Made by a program: the position numbers and the translations under genes
DNA from: Microbispora catharanthi
GTDB taxonomy: Bacteria > Actinomycetota > Actinomycetes > Streptosporangiales > Streptosporangiaceae
Assembly: GCF_006334915.2 (NCBI RefSeq)
Contig: NZ_VDMA02000007.1
Span: 310,001 to 374,000 of the forward strand
DNA length: 64,000 nt
Direction: 5' to 3'
Shown: piece by piece, positions 43,646-51,998 of the stretch
How the letters are laid out: each line of letters starts with the position of its first letter
Numbering within the stretch: the stretch's first letter is position 1
The notes under the pieces: model-generated
Told to the model about the DNA's origin: nothing
The model's database searches: none
Seen by the model: only the letters and a program-made list of their open reading frames with translations

Positions 43646-44374
43646 ATGCCTGACCCGATCTTCGCCCACCCTCGCCTGGCCGCCGTCTACGACGCCTTCG
43701 ACGGTGACCGCGACGACCTGGACGCCTATCTCGGCATCGCCGACGAGCTGGGCGCGGACCGCGTGCTCGACGTCGGCTGCGGAACGGGGTGCCTGTCGGT
43801 TCTGCTGGCGGACAGCGGACGCACGGTCATGGGCGTCGATCCCGCCGAGGCGTCGCTGCGGATCGCCGGATCGAAGGATCGGACCGGAAGGATCACCTGG
43901 GTCCACGGCGATGCCACCGGGGTCCCGGCGTTCGGCGCCGACCTCGCCGTGATGACGGGGAACGTGGCGCAGGTCTTCCTCACCGACGGCGACTGGACGC
44001 GGACTCTCCGGGGCATCCATGGCGCGCTTCGCCCGCGGGGCCATCTCGTGTTCGAGACCAGGCGCCCCGAACGCCGGGCGTGGGAGGAGTGGGCCTCCGA
44101 CACCGATCCGGTCGTCCTCGACCTTCCGGAGGCCGGGCTCGTGGCGCGGCGTCTCGAGGTCACCGATGTGAGCCCGCCGTTGGTGTCCTTCCGCTACACC
44201 TACACGTTCCTGGCGGACGGCGCGGTCGTCACGTCGGACTCGACCCTCCGGTTCCGGGACCGGGACGAGGTGGAGACGAGCCTGGTCGCGAACGGCTATC
44301 GCGTGCTGGAGGTGCGGGACGCGCCCGATCGCCCGGGTCTCGAGTTCGTGTTCGTCGCGCAGCGCACGACGTGA
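43646..44374 (+). CDS. class I SAM-dependent methyltransferase
   Basis: A 242-residue methyltransferase. SAM-binding motif I is VLDVGCGTGCLSVLL, motif II VMGVDPAEASLR, then VHGDATGVP and the post-motif block ALRPRGHLVFETRRPE. A TATGGT -10 box lies 6 nt upstream of the ATG, so translation is probably leaderless. It belongs to a large actinobacterial family of small-molecule methyltransferases. No neighbour hints at the substrate. Confidence 0.88.
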   Translation: MPDPIFAHPRLAAVYDAFDGDRDDLDAYLGIADELGADRVLDVGCGTGCLSVLLADSGRTVMGVDPAEASLRIAGSKDRTGRITWVHGDATGVPAFGADLAVMTGNVAQVFLTDGDWTRTLRGIHGALRPRGHLVFETRRPERRAWEEWASDTDPVVLDLPEAGLVARRLEVTDVSPPLVSFRYTYTFLADGAVVTSDSTLRFRDRDEVETSLVANGYRVLEVRDAPDRPGLEFVFVAQRTT

Positions 44375-44380
44375 AGCACC

Positions 44381-45271
44381 TCAGTGGTCGCCGGCGTCGG
44401 TGAGGAGGCGGCGGGCCTGGCGGACGACGGCCTCGTCGACGAAGCGGCCGTCGGCGAGGGCGACCGCGCCCTGGTCGGCGGCGGAGACGACCTCCAGGGC
44501 GGCCACGATCTCCTCCCTGGTCGGGCGGTAGGCCGCCGCGATCACCGGAAGCTGGATGGGGTGGATGGCCGCCCGGCCGCGAAAGCCCATGGCGCGGCCC
44601 GCGGCGCAGGAGGCGGCCAGGCCGTCGAGGTCGCGGACGTTCGTGTACACGGACTGGGCCGGGGCCGGCAGCCCCGCCGCCCGGGCCGCGACCACGATGC
44701 GGGAACGCGCCCAGGTCAGGCCCGACTCGTCGGTCACGCCGAGGTCGGCGCGCAGGTCGGCCTCGCCCAGGCCGATCCCGGCGACGGCCGGTGAGGCGGC
44801 GGCGATCTCGAAGGCGCGCTCCAGCCCGAGGGCCGACTCGATGATCGGGCGCAACGGCACGCCCGGCACCGCGTCGGCGATCCAGCGAACCTCGTCGGCC
44901 GACTCCACCTTGGGGATGCGCAGGCCGCCGCTGCCGTGCAGCAGCGTTCCGAGCGCGTGCAGGTCGGCCTGGCCGTACGGCGTGCGCACGTCGTTGACGC
45001 GAACCTCCACGCGCGGCTGCGGCGTGGCCAGCAGGGCGACGACCCCGGCCCGGGCGACGCCCTTGTTCTCCGGGGCGACCGCGTCCTCCAGGTCCACGAT
45101 CACCATGTCCGCCTCGCCGCCGAGGGCCTTGGCGATCCGGTCCGGGCGGTCGGCGGGCACGTACAACCACGTCAGGGGGGCGGCAGCAGGCCCAGAAGAA
45201 GGCACGGAAGAAGGCACAGCGTCAACTCCTCGCGAATCCTCCGTGCCCCTTTCCGGAAGATCGCCGCTCAT
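44381..45271 (-). CDS. CitE/HpcH-type CoA ester lyase
   Basis: A 296-residue TIM-barrel lyase of the HpcH/HpaI-CitE family: LTWLYVPADRPDRIAKAL, VIVDLEDAVAPENK, LRIPKVES, IIESALGLERA, GLGEADLRADLG, GFRGRAAIHPIQL. The metal-binding Glu and Asp and the substrate Arg are present. Members cleave or form C-C bonds of CoA thioesters (malyl-CoA, citramalyl-CoA and similar). It is the last gene of the ADP-ribosylglycohydrolase operon, 22 nt after the CoA-transferase, with a palindrome in between. Confidence 0.9.
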   Translation of the reverse strand: MSGDLPERGTEDSRGVDAVPSSVPSSGPAAAPLTWLYVPADRPDRIAKALGGEADMVIVDLEDAVAPENKGVARAGVVALLATPQPRVEVRVNDVRTPYGQADLHALGTLLHGSGGLRIPKVESADEVRWIADAVPGVPLRPIIESALGLERAFEIAAASPAVAGIGLGEADLRADLGVTDESGLTWARSRIVVAARAAGLPAPAQSVYTNVRDLDGLAASCAAGRAMGFRGRAAIHPIQLPVIAAAYRPTREEIVAALEVVSAADQGAVALADGRFVDEAVVRQARRLLTDAGDH

Positions 45272-45283
45272 GCCGGATCACCT

Positions 45284-45297
45284 TGTGACATGTCACA
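45284..45297. promoter_or_regulatory. perfect 14-bp palindrome before the CitE-like gene
   Basis: TGTGACATGTCACA is perfectly symmetric, lies 13 bp before the CitE-like start and overlaps the stop codon of the CoA-transferase gene. It shares its core with the palindrome upstream of the microcompartment permease (21111-21128). Confidence 0.5.
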
Positions 45298-46492
45298 CGA
45301 CTCCCTTGGTGCGCAGCGCCTCGATCTCCGCGCCGGTCAGACCGAGACCGTGCAGGATCTCGTCGGTGTCGGCGCCGTGCGGACGGCCGGTCCACCGGAT
45401 CCGTCCCGGGGTCTCCGACAGCCGGAACATCACGTTCTGCATCCGCAGCGGGCCCAGCTCGGGGTCCTCCACGGTGGTCACGGCGTCGAGCGCGCCCAGC
45501 TGCGGGTCGGCCAGCACGTCGCGCACGTCGTAGATCGGCGCCACCGCGGCCTCCGCCTCCTCGAACGCCCGCAGCACCTCCTCCCGGGTCCGCTCGCCGA
45601 CCCACTCCGCCACGGCCGCGTCGAGCTCGTCCGCGTGCGCCACCCGGCCCGCGCCGGTGGCGAACCACGGCTCGTCCACCAGGTCGGGCCGCCCGACCAG
45701 GCGCATCACCCGTTCCGCGATGCTCTGCGCCGAGGTGGAGACCGCGACCCAGGAGCCGTCGCGGCACCTGTAGGTGTTGCGCGGCGCGTTGTTGACCGAG
45801 CGGTTGCCCGTACGCGGGGGCACGACGCCGAGCCGGTCGTAGATGGTCGGCTGGGCGCCGAGCACGGTCAGGATCGGCTCGATGATCGACAGGTCGACGA
45901 TTTGCCCGCGTCCCGACCGCAGGGCCGTCATCACGGCGAACGCGGTGGCCAGCGCGCAGATGCCGTCCGCGAGCCCGAACGGCGGCAGCGTGGGCGGCCC
46001 ACCGGGCTCCCCCGTCATCGCGGCGAACCCGCTCATCGCCTCGGCGAGGGTGCCGAAGCCGGGCCGCCTCGCGTACGGGCCGAACTGGCCGAACCCGGTC
46101 ACCCGGGCCAGCACCAGGTCGGGGTTGACCTCGCTGAGCCGGTCCCAGGACAGATTCCAGCGCTCCAGCGTGCCGGGGCGGAAGTTCTCGATGAGCACGT
46201 CGGCGTCCTCGACGAGCCGGACCATCAGGTCCTGGCCCTCCTCGGTGGACAGGTCGAGCGTCATCGTCCGCTTGTTGCGACCGAGCATCTTCCACCAGAG
46301 CCCTTCGGGCCCGTGCCCGCGTGAGGGGTCCGGCCTGCGCGGGTGCTCCACCTTGACGACGTCCGCGCCGTAGTCGCCGAGCAGCATCGCCGCGGTCGGC
46401 CCGGCGAACAGCGTCGCGGCGTCGATCACCCGTACGCCGTCGAGCGGCCCTTTCCGCCCGCCCTCCGTGGTCCCCTCGCCCTCCGCGGTCAC
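45293..46492 (-). CDS. CaiB/BaiF family (class III) CoA-transferase
   Basis: A 399-residue class III CoA-transferase. It shows GPLDGVRVIDAATLFAGPTA, LLGDYGADVVKVEHP, RNKRTMTLDLSTEEG, the catalytic-Asp region NPDLVLARVTGFGQFGPYARRPGFGTLA split across two strands, and NTYRCRDGSWVAVS. Members move CoA between carboxylic acids in catabolism. The GTG start overlaps the ribokinase stop (GTGA). With the CitE-like lyase it could activate and cleave the acid aglycone released by the hydrolases upstream. This is inference from the operon. Confidence 0.92.
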   Translation of the reverse strand: MTAEGEGTTEGGRKGPLDGVRVIDAATLFAGPTAAMLLGDYGADVVKVEHPRRPDPSRGHGPEGLWWKMLGRNKRTMTLDLSTEEGQDLMVRLVEDADVLIENFRPGTLERWNLSWDRLSEVNPDLVLARVTGFGQFGPYARRPGFGTLAEAMSGFAAMTGEPGGPPTLPPFGLADGICALATAFAVMTALRSGRGQIVDLSIIEPILTVLGAQPTIYDRLGVVPPRTGNRSVNNAPRNTYRCRDGSWVAVSTSAQSIAERVMRLVGRPDLVDEPWFATGAGRVAHADELDAAVAEWVGERTREEVLRAFEEAEAAVAPIYDVRDVLADPQLGALDAVTTVEDPELGPLRMQNVMFRLSETPGRIRWTGRPHGADTDEILHGLGLTGAEIEALRTKGVV

Positions 46493-47370
46493 AGTCCCTC
46501 CAGAAGGCGGTCGATCTCGTGGCGGTGCGGCATGGAGGTGCTGGCGCCCTCCCGCTGCACCGACAGCGCCGCCGCGGCCGAGGCGAAGCGCAGCGCCCGC
46601 GCCGGGTCGGCCCCCTCGGTCCTGGCCACGGCCAGCGCCCCCGCGAAGGTGTCCCCCGCCGCCGTGGTGTCCACTGCCCGCACCGGCACGGCGGCCTCGC
46701 GCAGGCGGGTGCCGTCGCGCGAGCCGTAGAGGGCGCCCCGGGCGCCCAGGGTGACGACGGCCTCGGGGACGAGGTCGAGCAGCGCCTCCAGCGCGTCCCG
46801 GGGATCGTCGCGGCCGGTGAGGGCCGCCGCCTCGTGCTCGTTGGGCACGAGGAGGTCGACGGTCTCCAGCAGTTCGGCGGGCAGCGGCACCGCCGGGGCC
46901 GGGGTCAGGATCACCTCGGTGCCGGGAACCTGTGCCGCGGCGACCACGGCGTCCATCGGCAGCTCCAGTTGCAGCAGCAGCGCGTCGGACCGGCCGATGA
47001 TCTCCGCGTCCCGCCCGACGGGCCCGGTGACCGCGCCGTTCGCACCGGGCACCACGATGATCGAGTTGTCGCCGCCGTCCTGCACGACGATGTGGGCGAC
47101 GCCCGAAGGGCCGGGCACGACCCGCAGCGCGGCCACCTCCACGCCCGCCTCGGCGAGCGCGGCGCGCAGCACCGGCCCGAACGCGTCGTCCCCCACCGCC
47201 CCGAGGAAGGCCACGTCGGCCCCCGCGCGGGCCGCGGCGATCGCCTGGTTGGCCCCCTTGCCACCGGGAATCGTGCGGAACTCCCGGCCCGTGAGGGTCT
47301 CCCCCGGCTTGGGAGCCTGGGCGACGTACGCCACCAGGTCCATGTTGGCGCTGCCGAACACCGAGATCAC
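46489..47370 (-). CDS. rbsK: ribokinase-like PfkB family sugar kinase
   Basis: A 293-residue PfkB kinase with ribokinase features: SVFGSANMDLVAYV, IPGGKGANQAIAAARAGADV, VPGANGAVT, LVPNEHEAAALTG, and the catalytic DTTAAGDTFAGALA (Asp in AAGD). GGKGANQA is the ribokinase substrate signature. ATP-dependent phosphorylation of ribose or a closely related pentose is expected. It is coupled by 4-nt overlaps to genes on both sides, directly after four ribosylglycohydrolase-type genes. Confidence 0.9.
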   Translation of the reverse strand: MISVFGSANMDLVAYVAQAPKPGETLTGREFRTIPGGKGANQAIAAARAGADVAFLGAVGDDAFGPVLRAALAEAGVEVAALRVVPGPSGVAHIVVQDGGDNSIIVVPGANGAVTGPVGRDAEIIGRSDALLLQLELPMDAVVAAAQVPGTEVILTPAPAVPLPAELLETVDLLVPNEHEAAALTGRDDPRDALEALLDLVPEAVVTLGARGALYGSRDGTRLREAAVPVRAVDTTAAGDTFAGALAVARTEGADPARALRFASAAAALSVQREGASTSMPHRHEIDRLLEGL

Positions 47371-48719
47371 CGTCGGTCCCCCTCACCGAGCGCGAGCGTG
47401 CGGGCGGCGAGCGACTCGATGGAGACGCCGTCGAAGCCGGGCAGGCTGCTGGCCAGCCGGTCCCGGGTCGTCCACCGCTCGGGGACGCCGCCCGCCAGCG
47501 CCCCGGCGATCGACCCGGCCGTGGCGGCGGCCGAGTCGGTGTCCCAGCCTCCGGCCACGGCAGCGCCGACGGTCGCGGCGAAGTCCCCGGCGCCGTGGAC
47601 GAGGGCCGCCGCCAGCAGCGCCGCGTTGTTGATCGTGTGCACCCAGTGGAGGTGCCCGTGCCGCGCGTACAGCCGGTCGGCGACCCGCTCGAAGTCCGGC
47701 TCCGCCGCGGCGTCCGCGACGGCCTGCCGTACGGCTTCGGCCAGGCGCGAGCCGGGCGGCACGACCGACAGCCCGGCCTCGATCACCTCGCCCACGTCCC
47801 CGGCCACGAGCGCCTGCGCGCACATGGCGGCGGCGAACATCGCGCCGTAGATTCCGTTGGCCGTGTGGCTGAGCCGGGCGTCCCGCCACGCCCAGGACGC
47901 GGCCGTCGCCGGGTCGCCCGGATTGGCCCAGCCGTACACGTCGGCCCTGATCAGCGCGCCGATCCACTCGCGGAACGGGTTGCGATGGACGGCGGTCGCG
48001 GGGGGTTCGAGACCCATGAGCAGGTTGCGGTACGCCGCCCGCTCGGCGGTGAAGACCCGCCCGGCGGGCAGCGCGTCGAGCCAGGTCCGCGCGACGTCCT
48101 CGGTCGTGAAGTCCCGGCCGTGCCGTTCGAGCACGGCGAGCGCGAGCAGCGCGTAGTTGAGGTCGTCGTCCTCGGGCACGCCGTCGATGTTCTCGGCGAG
48201 GCTGGTGGCCGCGCTGCGGCGGTTCCACGGCCACCGCTCCGCGATCTCCGGCGGCAGCCCCTTCGCGGTGAACCAGCCGCGGATCGGCCAGTTGCCGGTC
48301 GCCTCGGCGATGGCCCTGATCCCCTCGCGGGGGATCTTCTCCACCGGCTTGCCCAGGAGGCAGCCGGCCGCCCGGCCCCACCACGCTCCGCGTACGCGGC
48401 CGGGCTCCGGACGGACCCGCGGGCGGAAGGCGGGCCAGTCCGGGCAGCCGGCGACGATCTCCGCGAGCTCCGAGGGCTCGGGCAGCGGCGAGGGGATCGC
48501 CGCGAGTTCGTCGAGCAGTTCCCCGGCCAGGGCGCGCAGCTGTTCGGGGGCGGGCCCCGGGGAGGCGCCCGCCCGGGGCGGCGCGTCGTGTCCCCCGGCG
48601 GCGTGCCAGCGGTCGCCGATGGCCGCCACCTCCGGGAGCGCCCCGCGTCCGTCCTCGGCCGCCTGCCGCAGCTCGTGGCCGACGAGGTCCTCCGGCTGCA
48701 CCCACGTCAGCCGGATCAT
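47367..48719 (-). CDS. ADP-ribosylglycohydrolase family protein (paralogue 4)
   Basis: A 450-residue member with a 100-residue N-terminal extension (WVQPEDLVGHELRQAAEDGR). The core starts GRVRGAWWGRAAGCLLGKPVEK. The first metal cluster is GVPEDDDLNYALL and the C-terminal cluster GGWDTDSAAATAGSIAGAL. This subgroup has PEDDD where DraG-type enzymes have TDDT. It probably cleaves a ribosidic bond in a small molecule rather than in protein. It is coupled at both ends by 4-nt overlaps. Confidence 0.9.
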   Translation of the reverse strand: MIRLTWVQPEDLVGHELRQAAEDGRGALPEVAAIGDRWHAAGGHDAPPRAGASPGPAPEQLRALAGELLDELAAIPSPLPEPSELAEIVAGCPDWPAFRPRVRPEPGRVRGAWWGRAAGCLLGKPVEKIPREGIRAIAEATGNWPIRGWFTAKGLPPEIAERWPWNRRSAATSLAENIDGVPEDDDLNYALLALAVLERHGRDFTTEDVARTWLDALPAGRVFTAERAAYRNLLMGLEPPATAVHRNPFREWIGALIRADVYGWANPGDPATAASWAWRDARLSHTANGIYGAMFAAAMCAQALVAGDVGEVIEAGLSVVPPGSRLAEAVRQAVADAAAEPDFERVADRLYARHGHLHWVHTINNAALLAAALVHGAGDFAATVGAAVAGGWDTDSAAATAGSIAGALAGGVPERWTTRDRLASSLPGFDGVSIESLAARTLALGEGDRR

Positions 48720-49900
48720 CGCGCGTCCCCCTCCCCGCGCGGCGCGAGCAGGGCGTCGAAGGCGGCCTCGTGCGCGCGGCGGCGCTCCCGGTCGGCCCGG
48801 TGGACCCGCCGTGCCACGGCCGCGAGCGTCAGCCCCGGCCCGGCCAGGTCCGTACGGCTGGCCGTCGCCACCTGCTCCAGCCAGTCGGCGGGGACGGCGG
48901 CCCGCCCGCCGAGCGCCCCGGCGACGGCGCCGCCCATCGAGGCGATCGAGTCGGCGTCGCGCCCGTAGTTGACGCCGCCGAGCACGGTCTCGCGGTAGTC
49001 GCCCTTGGCCATGACCAGGAACGCGAGCGCGAGCGGCAGTTCCTCGATGCTGTGCACCCGGCTCGGCCGCCGCGCCCCGAGACCCTGGTCGCGGTAGGTG
49101 TCGGCCACCGTGTCGTACGGCCGGATCGCCGCCCGCAGGGCCTCGAACGAGCCGTCCCAGTGGCCGAGGCCCCGGGCGGCCGAACAGACCGCGTCGATGG
49201 CGGCCCGGGTGCCGTCGCGGGCGAGCCGCAGGCAGGTGGCGACGACCGAGTCGGGCGTCGCCCCCGGCCGCATCGCCTCGGCGACCGCCGCCGCGAGCAC
49301 CCCCGCCGCCTCGCGGCCGTAGCTCGACTGGTGCGCCCCGGCCAGGTCGATCGCCTCTGCGTACGCGCCGTCGGGGTCGCCGGCGTTGACGACGCCGACC
49401 GGGGCCATGTACATCGCGGCGCCACAGTTGACGATGTTCCCCACGCCCGCCTCGCGGGGGTCGGCGTGGCCGTAGTGCAGCCGCAGCACGAGCCACTTCT
49501 CGGCGAGGAACACCCGGTGGAGCGGCAGCGCCTCGGCCTCCAGCTCGGGGATCCACCGCTTCTCCCCCATCATCTCGGCTACCAGGTGCTCGGCGGCGGC
49601 GTAGGCGTCGAGGTGGCCGCCGACCCGCTCGTACACCCGGATGAGGGCGTGCGTCATCAACGTGTCGTCGGTGACGTGGCCGTCCCCCTTGTGGTAGGGC
49701 GCGATCGGGCGCGCGTTGCGCCAGTCCTCGTTGAAGGGAGGGACGACGCCGCGGACGCGACCCCCGTAGCGCTCCTGGATCTGCTCGGGCGTCCATCCCT
49801 CGGTGGCTCCGCCGAGCGCGTCGCCCACCGCGGCGCCCGCCACACATCCGACCGCCTTGTCGGCCAGCACATCGACCGGCGGGTCCTCCTGCGGCGTCAT
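48716..49900 (-). CDS. ADP-ribosylglycohydrolase family protein (paralogue 3)
   Basis: A 394-residue member with intact metal sites: AGAAVGDALGGATEGWTPEQ, HVTDDTLMTHALIRVY, and VNYGRDADSIASMGGAVAGAL. The long insert with EEAGVGNIVNCG-like sequence (GVGNIVNCGAAMYMAPVG) marks a subgroup different from paralogues 1 and 4. GGGAGAGGA precedes the ATG at 49900. It is the most canonical of the four, together with paralogue 1. Confidence 0.92.
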   Translation of the reverse strand: MTPQEDPPVDVLADKAVGCVAGAAVGDALGGATEGWTPEQIQERYGGRVRGVVPPFNEDWRNARPIAPYHKGDGHVTDDTLMTHALIRVYERVGGHLDAYAAAEHLVAEMMGEKRWIPELEAEALPLHRVFLAEKWLVLRLHYGHADPREAGVGNIVNCGAAMYMAPVGVVNAGDPDGAYAEAIDLAGAHQSSYGREAAGVLAAAVAEAMRPGATPDSVVATCLRLARDGTRAAIDAVCSAARGLGHWDGSFEALRAAIRPYDTVADTYRDQGLGARRPSRVHSIEELPLALAFLVMAKGDYRETVLGGVNYGRDADSIASMGGAVAGALGGRAAVPADWLEQVATASRTDLAGPGLTLAAVARRVHRADRERRRAHEAAFDALLAPRGEGDAR

Positions 49901-49940
49901 CCAGTCCTCTCCCTTGTCCGTACGCGTGATGTGACGGGCG

Positions 49941-50981
49941 TCATGCGAGTCGCCCGGCGATGTCCAGCAGGTCGGTTCCCGCGAGCTCCGGCAGGCAGCA
50001 ACCGGCCAGGGTGCGGACCCGCTCGCGCCAGGCGGCGGGCAGCGCGTCGTACCCCGCGGCGCAGCCGAGCAGCGCGCCCGTGAGCGCCGGCGCGGAGTCG
50101 GCCACCGGCGCGAGGCAGGCCGCGGCCGAGACGCCCGCGCCGAACGCCTCCGCGCCGAACTCCTCCACACCGGGCGTCCGACCGTTAGAGGAGACGGCGG
50201 CGTCCGCGAGGGCCAGCGCGATCGGCACCGTCTGCGCGGCGGCCACGCCGTAGCTGTAGACGTGGTCGAGCACGGCGGCGTCCAGCGCCGGGACGGCGGC
50301 GAAGGGCGAGCCCGCCGCCCGCGCCGCCGTGAGCGCCTCGCGCGCCGCGTGGCCGATGGCCGTGTCCTGCGGCAGCGCGCCGAGCGCCGCCTCCACCGCG
50401 TCGGCCATCGCGGCGCCCTCCGTCAGCGCCGCCACCGCACGGGCCATCGCGACCGCGCCGAGCACGCCGTCCTCCGCGTTGGTGACGCACGCGTCCTCCA
50501 GCGGGTCCAGCCCGGCCGCGCCGAAGGCGACGGCCCGCACGGCCGCGGCGTCGTCGAAGTGGTGGGGGTTGTCATGCCCGCTGGCGGGCGGACGCTTGCC
50601 CGCCGCCAGGTTGTCGAGCGCCGCCCACACCGAGATGCGCGCCCGGACGTCGTCGCGGCCCGCGAGGCGGCCGAACGCCTCCGCCCGGTCCTGCCGGATG
50701 GTCAGGGCCGTCCAGGCCAGCCATTCGGCGTCGTCAGACGGGCCGGCCGCCAGCGGCGCCACCGGCTGGTTCAGCGCGAACGGCACCGGCAGCGTGGTGA
50801 CCTGGTGCTCCTCGGCGAACGCGTCGAGTTCCCGGTGCAGCCGCCTGCTCCAGCCGGCCAGCAGCGAGGACCGGTGCCGGGCGGCCGGCCACCCGGCCGC
50901 GTCGCCGGCCGCGAGACCGGCGAAGGCCCCCCGCACACGATCGAGCCTGTCCCGCCCGTCCCGCCTGTCCCCCGATGGCAT
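49941..50981 (-). CDS. ADP-ribosylglycohydrolase family protein (paralogue 2, altered metal sites)
   Basis: A 346-residue member. The N-terminal GLAAGDAAGWPAARHRSS and a GPSDDAEWLAW cluster (SDDA for TDDT) are recognisable. The C-terminal GxDxDT cluster is replaced by LAPVADSAPALTGALLG. Loss of these aspartates should weaken or change dinuclear Mg binding, so it may be a regulatory or differently acting paralogue. The gene has 40-nt and 6-nt gaps to its neighbours. Confidence 0.85.
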   Translation of the reverse strand: MPSGDRRDGRDRLDRVRGAFAGLAAGDAAGWPAARHRSSLLAGWSRRLHRELDAFAEEHQVTTLPVPFALNQPVAPLAAGPSDDAEWLAWTALTIRQDRAEAFGRLAGRDDVRARISVWAALDNLAAGKRPPASGHDNPHHFDDAAAVRAVAFGAAGLDPLEDACVTNAEDGVLGAVAMARAVAALTEGAAMADAVEAALGALPQDTAIGHAAREALTAARAAGSPFAAVPALDAAVLDHVYSYGVAAAQTVPIALALADAAVSSNGRTPGVEEFGAEAFGAGVSAAACLAPVADSAPALTGALLGCAAGYDALPAAWRERVRTLAGCCLPELAGTDLLDIAGRLA

Positions 50982-50987
50982 GTGGTC

Positions 50988-51998
50988 CTACAGTCCTTTC
51001 ACGATCTCGTCGGCGACGTCGCGGACGTCCCGTCCGGCGACCACGGGCAGGCACCGGCCCGCCACGGGGCCGATGCGCTCGGCCCAGCGCGCGGGCACCG
51101 CCGCCTCGCCCCGGCCCGCCCCCGCGAGAGCCCCGGCGATGGCGGCGGTGGTGTCGGCGTCCCTGCCGAGGTTGGCCGCCGTGACGACCGACGCCTCGAC
51201 CTCCCCGCCGCCCGCCACGTAGGCGGCGAACGCGAGGGCGACCGCCTCGGGCGCCAGGTCCGTCCACGGGTAGTGCTTGACCACGACCGTGTCGTGCAGC
51301 GCACGCGCAAAGGAACCGTGCAGCGCACGCCCCAGCGGGTCGTGCAGGGCACGTCCGAGGAGGGGGCGGGGCGTGCGGGCGGCGATCTCGAGCGCGGCGC
51401 GGAGGTTGCGGGCCGTCCAGGAGTCCTCCGGGACCGCCCGCAGCGCCGCCCCGGCCACCTCGCCGGGCGGGGCGCCGGTCATCGCGACCGCGACCGCCGC
51501 GGCCACCGCCCGGCCGCCGAGTATCCCCTCGCCGGTGTGGCTCACCCGCCCGTCGGTCTCCGCCAGCCGTGCCGCCTCGTCCGGGTCGCCCGCCGCGAAG
51601 ATCCCGTACGGCGCGGCCCGCATGGCCAGGCCGTCGGACCAGCCGTGGGCGTGCCACCGGCCGGTCAGCGGCGGCTCCAGCCCGCGGCGCAGGGCCTCGA
51701 CGGTGCCGAGCTCGGAGAACCCGGCGCCGCGCATCGGCCCGTCGAGCCGCGCCACGATCTCCTCGCGCCAGGCCCGGGCCACGTCCTCGGAGGTGAGCGC
51801 GTGGCCGTGGCGCAGCAGCACGGTGGCGGCGAAGATCGTGTACTCGGTGTCGTCGGTGCCGCCGCGCTCGATCTCGGTGAGCACGCCCCACCGGGCGGCG
51901 ATCTCCTCCGGAGCGAGGTTCTCCGCGGGGGCGCCCAGGGCGTCGCCGGCGGCCAGGCCGAGCAGGCAGCCCCGGGCGCGGTCGCGTACGGAGATCAA
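50988..51998 (-). CDS. ADP-ribosylglycohydrolase family protein (paralogue 1)
   Basis: A 336-residue member with intact catalytic clusters: GCLLGLAAGDALGAPAENL, ERGGTDDTEYTIFAATVLL and ANLGRDADTTAAIAGALAGA. A loop near residues 213-236 is built from a 24-bp repeat (RALHD). The TTG at 51998 overlaps the binding-protein stop (TTGA) and has GGAG 11 nt upstream. It directly follows the ABC importer genes, consistent with action on the imported compound. Confidence 0.9.
   Translation of the reverse strand: MISVRDRARGCLLGLAAGDALGAPAENLAPEEIAARWGVLTEIERGGTDDTEYTIFAATVLLRHGHALTSEDVARAWREEIVARLDGPMRGAGFSELGTVEALRRGLEPPLTGRWHAHGWSDGLAMRAAPYGIFAAGDPDEAARLAETDGRVSHTGEGILGGRAVAAAVAVAMTGAPPGEVAGAALRAVPEDSWTARNLRAALEIAARTPRPLLGRALHDPLGRALHGSFARALHDTVVVKHYPWTDLAPEAVALAFAAYVAGGGEVEASVVTAANLGRDADTTAAIAGALAGAGRGEAAVPARWAERIGPVAGRCLPVVAGRDVRDVADEIVKGL
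51289..51360 (-). repeat. 3 x 24-bp in-frame repeat in paralogue 1
   Basis: Three diverged 24-bp direct repeats, each containing CGTGCAGSGCACG, encode LGRALHDP-like octapeptides in a loop between conserved blocks. Confidence 0.8.
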
